This document shows, piece after piece, positions 1 through 4,543 of a stretch of DNA of 6,868 nt (positions are counted from its first letter, which is position 1; each line of letters begins with the position of its first letter). The DNA lies in assembly GCA_938038825.1 (NCBI GenBank), contig CALHST010000139.1, forward strand, positions 1-6,868, given 5' to 3'. Position numbers and translations under genes: made by a program. This stretch comes from an uncultured Paracoccaceae bacterium. GTDB lineage: Bacteria; Pseudomonadota; Alphaproteobacteria; Rhodobacterales; Rhodobacteraceae. The notes below the pieces were generated by a model. It ran no database searches. It had not been told where the DNA came from and worked only from the letters and a program-made list of their open reading frames with translations.

Positions 1-238
1 TGGCGGCAAAGGCAAAATCGATGTGTCTCGGTTTAAAGGTTTGGGTGAGATGGACGCGAAAGACCTGAAAGACACCACCATGAACCCTGCGACCCGCAAA
101 TTGATCCGCGTTGTGATTGACGAGGATGAGCCCGGCGAAACCGGAGATCTGGTGGAACGCCTTATGGGCAAAAAACCCGAAATGCGGTTCGACTACATCC
201 AAGAAAACGCACGGTTTGTGGAGGAGTTGGATGTTTGA
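1..238 (+). CDS. parE: DNA topoisomerase IV subunit B (ParE), C-terminal end, 5'-truncated
   Basis: This is the last 78 residues of a type IIA topoisomerase B subunit; the reading frame is open from base 2 and the gene begins outside the window. ParE with ParC forms topoisomerase IV, which decatenates daughter chromosomes using ATP. The visible part is the end of the Toprim region and the C-terminal tail: the RFKGLGEM motif, then KDTTMNPATR, and a tail ending in IQENARFVEELDV. The KGLGEM motif is shared by GyrB and ParE. The tail with GDLVERLMGKKPE resembles alphaproteobacterial ParE more than GyrB, which is the basis for choosing ParE; GyrB is the alternative. The stop is TGA at 236-238. No terminator separates it from the next gene 12 bases on, so readthrough into that gene is possible. 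Confidence 0.88.
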   Translation, partial: GGKGKIDVSRFKGLGEMDAKDLKDTTMNPATRKLIRVVIDEDEPGETGDLVERLMGKKPEMRFDYIQENARFVEELDV

Positions 239-250
239 TTGGAATGTTAG

Positions 251-1024
251 TTGTACATAAAGACCGCCGACGAGGCTGATCAAGACGGATCAAAACAGTT
301 CTTAATCTTTGCAGGCGTTTTTTATCCAGCGGGTGAGCTTTCTAAGCTCCACACAAAAGTTGCAGAACTTCGCAAAAATTACGGTTATGAACCGCAAGAC
401 CTGCTGAAGTCCTCTCCCGGTACAAAACCCGATCAAGTCTCTCGAGACGGTCATAAAGACATAAAAAACGATATTCTGGCTTTAGCAGCAGAAACCGGCT
501 GCAAAGTTTGTTGTTATGTCACGCCTCACGCGATTGCAAAAAATCAAACATTAGAAAAGAAATTGCAGTATGGAACAAACACCCTTTTGATCAAATTCGA
601 ACAATTCTTACGGGAAAATCAATGCGATGCGGGAATGGCTTTTTTTGATCAAACGACCGATTACTCTCAAGACCAGTACTTAAAAGAAGTTTTCGACTTG
701 GGCTTGGAGTTTCCCAATGGCCGGCGCAAAAAACTAGAGCGAATTGTCGCGATCGACAGCACTAGTATTGGTCAGTCACATCTGACTTCAATAACCGACA
801 TTGTAGTTGGGGCATTTCGCTTTGTTGCAAATGAACCTGATAAGAACGTCGTTGGAAAAATCCTAACGCAAAGCCTCGAAAAGATCATGTCGGGAATTAT
901 GGAAGGGAACACTTTGAATGCTTCGGAACGTGGCTTGTGCATTAGACCCAAGAAAATCGATCATCCAGATCATCAAGCCGATATTGCCGCTTTTCGAAAT
1001 CGCCTTGAGGAGCTGTCTCATTGA
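251..1024 (+). CDS. DUF3800 domain-containing protein (putative RNase H-like fold)
   Basis: A 257-residue protein that I assign to the DUF3800 family; biochemical function is not established. Family-like acidic positions are visible: D7-E8 after the first strand (YIKTADEAD, where the family often has YxDESG), D133 in AFFDQTTD, and D183 in the late TDIVVGAF helix motif. From memory the family is placed among RNase H-like folds, which would make these acids metal ligands; that is inference. The only usable start is TTG at 251, because an in-frame TAG lies just upstream (248-250). A short GGA at 241-243 sits 7 bases before it. An ATG at 244 is in another frame and would need loss of one base (G253) to read M-L-V-Y-I-K. 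Base use is much more AT-rich than in neighbours (hand counts: 47% GC at 481-540, 30% at 541-600, 42% at 661-720, against 60% at 2521-2580), suggesting acquisition by transfer. No partner gene is next to it. Confidence 0.8.
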   Translation: MYIKTADEADQDGSKQFLIFAGVFYPAGELSKLHTKVAELRKNYGYEPQDLLKSSPGTKPDQVSRDGHKDIKNDILALAAETGCKVCCYVTPHAIAKNQTLEKKLQYGTNTLLIKFEQFLRENQCDAGMAFFDQTTDYSQDQYLKEVFDLGLEFPNGRRKKLERIVAIDSTSIGQSHLTSITDIVVGAFRFVANEPDKNVVGKILTQSLEKIMSGIMEGNTLNASERGLCIRPKKIDHPDHQADIAAFRNRLEELSH

Positions 1025-1413
1025 AGCAATATCTCCCATTTGTAACGAACTGGTTCCGAAAACAACATTGTAGCACTAGTGCAAAATCGTGCCGTAGCGT
1101 TGTTAGCTCAAATGAATAGCGCTGTATGGTAAGTGTGTCATTAGTCAACAATTCAAAGCGCTTATATCATCATAAAGCTTCCTTAATGAGCAGTTCTGCG
1201 CAGGTGTGAAGTTTTCGACAAACCTTGTTCTGCTCGTAACTTCTGTTCAAGTTCCGATTTTACCGTGATAAATCATGGGATCCCCATTCGATGGGACGGC
1301 GCGATTTTTCTACCAACCATCCCAAAACCCGCTAGTAACAAGTTCCCCCAAAATGGTGACTTGCTCGTTACGGCACCAATCCCCAACTTATAAGGAGGAA
1401 AGGCTGGGTCGAC
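1025..1413. other. Gene-poor, AT-rich gap after the DUF3800 gene
   Basis: No convincing gene was found in these 389 bases. Reading frames crossing it on either strand have no family resemblance, or overlap the next gene in another frame. It holds a perfect 10-base palindrome (1073-1082), a small pair of competing stem-loops (1275-1296), and the AGGAGG ribosome site of the next gene (1393-1398). I saw no intrinsic terminator with a T-run behind the DUF3800 gene, no tRNA T-loop motif and no strong sigma-70 promoter pair. Its composition in the first part matches the AT-rich DUF3800 gene, so both may belong to one inserted segment. Confidence 0.5.
1073..1082. repeat. 10-base perfect palindrome GCACTAGTGC
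   Basis: GCACTAGTGC reads the same on both strands and lies about 50 bases after the DUF3800 stop. It could be a binding half of a dimeric regulator or chance; no promoter elements are clearly placed around it. Confidence 0.4.
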
Positions 1414-1605
1414 ATGGCTGCACTTATTCTTCCATCCTTGATCGCGGGTATCTGCGCCGCCTTTGCTATGATGCTTCATGGGGCTCCTTTGATGATCATC
1501 TGTGTGGGCTATTGGCTGGGCGGAAATATTGGTTTGATGCTGGGCGCTGCGGCGAATTTTCTAACCAGCAAAGACGTGTCTGCCGTGGGCTATACCAAAG
1601 TATAG
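1414..1605 (+). CDS. Small two-helix membrane protein, 63 residues, unknown function
   Basis: I do not recognise this protein. It starts with ATG at 1414, the only start codon in this frame near the ribosome site. AGGAGG at 1393-1398 is a strong Shine-Dalgarno sequence, but its 15-base distance is longer than usual. Hydropathy by eye gives two membrane segments, about residues 4-24 and 26-49, joined by a very short turn (HGAP). The second carries closely spaced glycines (GYWLGGNIGLMLG, residues 32-44), a pattern that favours tight helix packing or oligomerisation. A short polar tail (TSKDVSAVGYTKV) follows. The stop is TAG at 1603-1605. No neighbour within 300 bases shares its strand and suggests a role. 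Longer frames overlapping it on both strands lack any membrane or family pattern, so I take this frame as the real one. Confidence 0.6.
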   Translation: MAALILPSLIAGICAAFAMMLHGAPLMIICVGYWLGGNIGLMLGAAANFLTSKDVSAVGYTKV

Positions 1606-1945
1606 TTTCCTCTATGCCTTCGCCTTTCGCGTCTGACTTTTGCGCGCTCGTGACTCCCTGCACTTCAAAGTAGAACTGAAGACAGTAACGAGTACGATAA
1701 AGACCAGCCGTGCGGTTTTCGCATCTCATATTGGTGGTTCCGCAGGTATCCGGCGCAGCATGGCACAACAGGCTGCGCACTCATCCGGTTACTATCGAGC
1801 ACCGTGTGCGCCTTATGTGATCTATTTGGATCGTTTAGGTAGCTGGAATTCGCCTCGATCCAGGCCTTCCGGGGGCATTTCGACCCTGTCCGCGGGAGGC
1901 TTCTAGTCCACTCACGGCCCCTAGCCGGCCCGCTCGCAGGATCAT
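1606..1945. other. Gene-poor gap between the 63-residue gene and the minus-strand terminator
   Basis: No supported gene lies in these 340 bases. Open frames of 88 to 97 codons cross it on both strands, but their residue make-up is low in hydrophobic core, rich in R, S and P, and matches no family I know. The part near 1850-1940 is GC-rich with several short self-complementary runs, for example GCCTC at 1852 with GAGGC at 1896, so a structured RNA cannot be excluded. I could not match it to SRP RNA, tmRNA, RNase P RNA or a tRNA. No intrinsic terminator follows the 63-residue gene. Confidence 0.4.
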
Positions 1946-2000
1946 AAAAGACGCCCATTGAAGGGCGCCAGTTCTGAGTTAACGAAGCGGTCCGGCTAGG
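1920..2000. repeat. 9-base inverted repeat around the small gene's stop and terminator
   Basis: CCTAGCCGG at 1920-1928 and CCGGCTAGG at 1992-2000 are perfect reverse complements, 63 bases apart. The right arm contains the stop codon of the 26-residue gene (1996-1998, minus strand), and the terminator hairpin (1946-1969) lies between the arms. The pairing could close a long stem if transcription passes the terminator. Otherwise it may be a remnant of an inserted segment's ends, or chance. Confidence 0.45.
1946..1969 (-). terminator. Intrinsic terminator of the 26-residue gene
   Basis: Read on the minus strand, GGCGCCC, a 6-base loop TTCAAT and GGGCGTC form a 7-base-pair stem with one G-T pair, directly followed by TTTT. 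It begins 26 bases after the stop codon of the small minus-strand gene. The T-run is only on this side, so it acts on minus-strand transcription. It supports that gene being a separate transcript. Confidence 0.75.
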
Positions 2001-2076
2001 TCACTATCGCTGTGACAAACCAGACGGACATGAGGGCGGCAAAACCCATGATGGTGGGGACCAAAACTCTCGACAT
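1996..2076 (-). CDS. 26-residue single-span membrane protein, unknown function
   Basis: I do not recognise this peptide. It starts MSRVLVPTIM and is hydrophobic from residue 4 to the end, with one predicted membrane helix (about residues 4-25), a single positive charge at R3, and no acidic or catalytic residues. The start is decided by the ribosome site: the minus strand reads AGGAAAGGAAA before the ATG, with AAAGG placed 8 bases upstream. A longer version of the same frame (80 codons, starting at 2238) runs through a GC-rich hairpin and has an arginine-rich, non-protein-like leader, so I reject it. An intrinsic terminator lies 26 bases after the stop. Possible roles are a small subunit or regulator of a membrane complex, or a type I toxin-like peptide; nothing in the sequence decides between them. 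It is divergent from the thioesterase operon. Confidence 0.65.
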   Translation of the reverse strand: MSRVLVPTIMGFAALMSVWFVTAIVT

Positions 2077-2093
2077 ATCAATTTCCTTTCCTG

Positions 2094-2114
2094 GCGGCCT
2101 CGACCCGAGGCCGC
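2094..2114 (-). promoter_or_regulatory. Perfect 9-bp hairpin in the leader of the 26-residue gene
   Basis: GCGGCCTCG, loop ACC, CGAGGCCGC on the plus strand; the minus-strand transcript would form the same 9-base-pair stem with a 3-base loop. It ends at base 2094, one base before the AGGAAAGGAAA ribosome site (2092-2082). Such a stem could protect the 5' end of the message, hold the ribosome site open, or slow translation. No T-run follows on either strand, so it is not a standard terminator. Confidence 0.6.
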
Positions 2115-2125
2115 GGTGTGATCCG

Positions 2126-2174
2126 CAAAGCCTGTTTTCCCTGCGATACAAACAAAGTGGGAACCAAAGCCTGT
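2126..2174. repeat. Direct repeat CAAAGCCTGT, two copies 39 bases apart
   Basis: The 10-base word CAAAGCCTGT occurs at 2126-2135 and 2165-2174, between the 26-residue gene and the thioesterase operon. The 39-base period is close to four helical turns, so both copies would face the same side of the DNA, as expected for paired regulator sites. Chance remains possible for two copies. Confidence 0.35.
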
Positions 2175-2246
2175 AACAAACAGTCCCTAATCGACCACGT
2201 TTGATCACGCCCACGCGCGGCGCACGTGAACGTGTCACCTGTCTGC

Positions 2247-2274
2247 TTGACCCTGTTGGTCAGGTCAGTACGCT
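2247..2274 (+). promoter_or_regulatory. Candidate sigma-70 promoter with overlapping operator, thioesterase operon
   Basis: TTGACC (2247-2252) fits a -35 box and TACGCT (2269-2274) a weak -10 box, 16 bases apart, ending 25 bases before the thioesterase start. An inverted repeat TGACC-CTGTT-GGTCA (2248-2262) overlaps the -35 box, so a repressor bound there would block RNA polymerase. A second GTGA-ACGTG-TCAC repeat lies at 2226-2238. The -10 box is poor, so the call is tentative. Confidence 0.4.
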
Positions 2275-2299
2275 GGCCAAAAGCCTTTGGGGGACACTT

Positions 2300-2701
2300 A
2301 TGGACATCGCTGCGGCGCAAGCCTTTTTGGATGCCAATTTCGCGCCCTGGGTGATGGCATTGCAGCCCAAAGTCACAGCGATCACCAAAGACAGTGTCTT
2401 TTTGGACATTCCGATCACCCCAGACATCGCCCGTGTCGGTGGAATCGTGTCTGGGCAAACTTTGGCTGCACTTGCAGATACCGCCATGGTCGTGGCGTGT
2501 CGCGCCAAACAAGACGCCGAAAGCCCGTTGGCCACAGTGACCTTGGACACGCAATTCTTGCGCCCTGCGACTGGGGATACCATCACGGCGGACGCTCAGA
2601 TCACCCGTATGGGACGGTCCATGGTGTTTGCGACCTGCCGACTGACCGCGCAGCCCGGTGACAAACCCGTGGCCTTTGCCACTGCAACAATCGCGAAATA
2701 G
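2300..2701 (+). CDS. PaaI-family hotdog-fold thioesterase
   Basis: A 133-residue cytosolic protein, the usual length for a single-domain hotdog thioesterase of the PaaI/YbgC-like group, which hydrolyses acyl-CoA thioesters to free acid and CoA. The core motif is GGIVSGQTLAALADTAM (residues 47-63). D60 corresponds to the catalytic acid of PaaI enzymes, whereas the common HGG turn before it is SGQ here (51-53). The following strands contain the typical TVTLDTQFLRPATGDTI stretch (79-95). The start is ATG 2300, with GGGGGA at 2289-2294 spaced 5 bases; a TTG start at 2201 would add a leader unlike the family and run through the promoter region. Only one base separates its stop from the first ATG of the lipoprotein gene, so the two are co-transcribed. 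The acyl substrate cannot be told from sequence. Confidence 0.85.
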   Translation: MDIAAAQAFLDANFAPWVMALQPKVTAITKDSVFLDIPITPDIARVGGIVSGQTLAALADTAMVVACRAKQDAESPLATVTLDTQFLRPATGDTITADAQITRMGRSMVFATCRLTAQPGDKPVAFATATIAK

Positions 2702-2702
2702 G

Positions 2703-3386
2703 ATGATGATGTTACGTGTTCTTCTCTGCGTCTCTTTGTTGGCGGGATGTGCCGGTCGGCCGCTGACCGAAAACGAACGTGCCTTCGCAGCGACCTTGCA
2801 AGGCACTGCGTTCAATCCAAACGCTGTGCGCATCATTGACGGCGCGCCGACCAAAGCGGTCACGTTTCGGCGCAACGCACGCCCGCGCACGACCTGCCGG
2901 GAGCGGATTTTGCCGCCTGCCACATCGGCCGTCGTCACCGCAAAACCTGCCGCCATTGCAGTATTCAATCGGGTTCTTTTTGACGAAGATTGGTATGTTG
3001 ATGATTACCTGCCGGACTATCCTGACAAGATCAACTTGGTGGCCGCCATGCTGTTTGCCCATGAAATGACCCATGTCTGGCAATGGCAGAACCGCGATGT
3101 GACGGGCTATCACCCGCTTAAGGCGGCAAGCGAGCACAACTCCGAGGACCCCTATCTGTTCGACTTGGACACAGCCCCTAAGTTTCTGGATTTTGGCTTC
3201 GAACAACAAGGCGCCATCGTGGAGGAGTTTGTCTGCTGTCGTACATTGGCCCCGCAAGCGCCCCGCACCAAACGGCTTCACGCGATGATTTCTCAGTCTA
3301 TGCCAGTGGGCCCCTTACCGGCGGAACGGGAACATTCTGTCCTGTTGCCATGGGATGGCGTGCAGGTAGAGGGGATTTGTGGTTAA
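2703..3386 (+). CDS. Lipoprotein with HExxH zinc-metalloprotease-like motif
   Basis: A 227-residue exported protein. The N-terminus is a lipoprotein signal: hydrophobic LRVLLCVSLLAGC with the lipobox LAGC and the lipidated cysteine at residue 16. The following residues are A and G rather than D, so outer-membrane sorting is expected if E. coli Lol rules hold. The key motif is HEMTH (residues 120-124) in a helix reading AMLFAHEMTHVWQWQ, a zinc-binding HExxH as in zincin proteases. E167 or E174 in FEQQGAIVEEF about 45-50 residues later is a candidate third ligand, as in gluzincins. I cannot name a subfamily; it recalls the short bacterial domains related to DUF4157. Three ATGs stand in a row (2703, 2706, 2709). 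The AGG at 2700-2702 fits 2709 best (6-base spacing), so the true protein may be 225 residues. Its end overlaps the tag-like gene by 8 bases. Substrate unknown. Confidence 0.75.
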   Translation: MMMLRVLLCVSLLAGCAGRPLTENERAFAATLQGTAFNPNAVRIIDGAPTKAVTFRRNARPRTTCRERILPPATSAVVTAKPAAIAVFNRVLFDEDWYVDDYLPDYPDKINLVAAMLFAHEMTHVWQWQNRDVTGYHPLKAASEHNSEDPYLFDLDTAPKFLDFGFEQQGAIVEEFVCCRTLAPQAPRTKRLHAMISQSMPVGPLPAEREHSVLLPWDGVQVEGICG

Positions 3387-4050
3387 GATGCGCAGCTTCG
3401 ATGAAATCTTTGACATCGCAGCCAAACGCCATGGCGGCGCCGACGCGTTGGAAGCCAAATTGGAATCGCCAAAATCGGCGAAAGACTTGTCTGTAATCCC
3501 CGAAGACCGCTGGCTCTCGATGTTTACCAAAGGCGTGTTTCAGGCTGGGTTCAACTGGAAAGTCATTGAAAACAAATGGGACGGGTTTGAAGCGGCCTTT
3601 GACGGGTTCGATCCGGGCCGATGCGCGTTTATGGATGACGAAAAATTCGATGCCCTTTTGCGCGACACCCGGATTGTGCGTAATGGCCGGAAAATTGCGA
3701 CCGTGCGGGACAATGCAAGTTTTGTGTTGGGTTTGCGGGACCGGGGGGGCGTGGCCAAACTCATCGCAGACTGGCCGTCGACCGATTTCATCGGGCTGCT
3801 GGATCTTTTGAAGAAAGAAGGCAGTTACCTTGGTGGAACAACGGCCCAATACACGTTGCGCTTTATGGGCAAAGACAGTTTTGTGATGGGACGCGACGTT
3901 GTTGCACGATTGATTGCGGAAGGTGTGATCGACAAAAACCCGACCTCCAAGACAGCCATGAAAGCCGTGCAATCGGCGTTCAATACTTGGATGGATCAAT
4001 CAGGGCGCAGCCTGACAGAAATCAGCCGAACACTGGCGATGAGCCTGTAG
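3379..4050 (+). CDS. Divergent DNA-3-methyladenine glycosylase I (Tag) family protein
   Basis: A 223-residue protein resembling Tag, the helix-hairpin-helix enzyme that removes 3-methyladenine from DNA. The match runs through VFQAGFNWKVIENKWDGFEAAFDGFDP (53-79), DALLRDTRIVRNGRKIATVRDNA (91-113), and YLGGTTAQYTLRFMGKDSFVMGRD (150-173). Compared with E. coli Tag recalled from memory, the substrate-contacting Glu38 before QAGLSW seems to be glycine or valine here. The C-terminal zinc ligands His175 and Cys179 seem to be F168 and R172, and the N-terminal CGW motif is absent. The protein may bind damaged DNA differently, or use another base. The start is GTG 3379, since GAGG at 3369-3372 has 6-base spacing; ATG 3388 is an alternative giving 220 residues. 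It overlaps the lipoprotein gene by 8 bases, so translation is probably coupled. Confidence 0.78.
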   Translation: MVKMRSFDEIFDIAAKRHGGADALEAKLESPKSAKDLSVIPEDRWLSMFTKGVFQAGFNWKVIENKWDGFEAAFDGFDPGRCAFMDDEKFDALLRDTRIVRNGRKIATVRDNASFVLGLRDRGGVAKLIADWPSTDFIGLLDLLKKEGSYLGGTTAQYTLRFMGKDSFVMGRDVVARLIAEGVIDKNPTSKTAMKAVQSAFNTWMDQSGRSLTEISRTLAMSL

Positions 4051-4072
4051 CCACATTTTCAAAGGAACCATC

Positions 4073-4507
4073 ATGGCGCATTATGCGATGATTATGCTGC
4101 TTGCCGGGATTGGAATTCCCACGCTTGCCGCTCTGAATGCTGCACTGGGCCAACATATCGGCTCCCCCGCTGCTGCGGCGACAATATTGTTCTGCGTTGC
4201 ATTGATGACATGTGTCGGCGTTGTGATGGTCACGGGGCCCGCGGCTTTGTGGATGGCACGCACGGCCCCGGTCCATCTGTTTTTCGGCGGTGTGCTGATT
4301 GCCTTTTATGTGCTCGCCATCACCTATGTGGCGCCCCATTTCGGGATCGGAAATGCCGTGTTTTTTGTGCTTCTGGGGCAAATGATCAGTGCTGCGGCAA
4401 TTGATCACTTTGGGCTGTTCGGTGCGCAGATCTCTCCCCTGTCATTGACCCGTGCCGCCGGGATCGGGGTGATGGCTTTGGGCGTGTGGATCACACAACT
4501 GGCGTGA
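4073..4507 (+). CDS. YdcZ/DUF606 family inner-membrane protein (DMT superfamily, half-size)
   Basis: A 144-residue hydrophobic protein, the normal size of the DUF606 (YdcZ) family, five-helix relatives of drug/metabolite transporters that probably work as dimers. Membrane segments by eye are about residues 4-22, 33-56, 67-87, 92-109 and 124-142. Family marks are the N22-AALG motif after the first helix and LGQMISAAAIDHFGLFG (101-117), the most typical stretch of the family. The start ATG 4073 has AAAGGA at 4061-4066 with 6-base spacing. It is the last gene of the plus-strand cluster, 22 bases after the tag-like gene. The transported substrate is unknown for the family in general, so I assign none. 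Its stop codon lies inside a small hairpin. Confidence 0.86.
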   Translation: MAHYAMIMLLAGIGIPTLAALNAALGQHIGSPAAAATILFCVALMTCVGVVMVTGPAALWMARTAPVHLFFGGVLIAFYVLAITYVAPHFGIGNAVFFVLLGQMISAAAIDHFGLFGAQISPLSLTRAAGIGVMALGVWITQLA

Positions 4508-4519
4508 GCTAAAGCTCAC
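4504..4519. terminator. Short hairpin at the end of the ydcZ-like gene, possible weak terminator
   Basis: GTGAGCT-AA-AGCTCAC is a perfect 7-base inverted repeat holding the TGA stop. It lies in the 36-base gap between convergent genes, where a bidirectional terminator is expected. No T-run follows on either side, so it is at best a weak or factor-dependent terminator. Confidence 0.4.
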
Positions 4520-4543
4520 CCTACGATGACCTCTATGAACGCA

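Noticed and set aside
586..655. TTTTGATCAAA repeated twice in the DUF3800 gene, resembling half of an FNR-type site
   Set aside because: Both copies are inside the coding region and lack the spaced TTGAT-N4-ATCAA layout.
1220..1260. GTTC repeats as an alphaproteobacterial LexA box
   Set aside because: The spacing does not fit GTTC-N7-GTTC; the GTTC words are 2 or 14 bases apart.
1275..1673. 132-codon plus-strand frame across the 63-residue gene
   Set aside because: No hydrophobic core or family resemblance, and it starts without a ribosome site; the overlapping 63-codon frame has AGGAGG and two clear membrane helices.
1840..1940. Possible structured RNA (SRP, tmRNA or tRNA) in the GC-rich part of the gap
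   Set aside because: Short complementary runs exist but no SRP tetraloop motif, no tRNA T-loop motif and no complete helix set could be found.
1665..1958. 97-codon minus-strand frame in the second gap
   Set aside because: Composition is not protein-like, and it begins within the terminator hairpin region, so it would not be transcribed from the small gene's promoter.
1996..2238. 80-codon version of the small minus-strand gene
   Set aside because: The extra N-terminal part is arginine-rich, crosses the leader hairpin and has no ribosome site; only the last 26 codons behave like a protein.
1025..2299. Insertion sequence or CRISPR array in the gene-poor area
   Set aside because: No transposase-like frame, no terminal repeats of convincing length and no regularly spaced repeats were seen.
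2078..2968. Long minus-strand open frame of 296 codons
   Set aside because: It lies opposite the thioesterase and lipoprotein genes, which have clear family motifs. Its own translation is rich in R, G and H with no family pattern, so it is a shadow frame.
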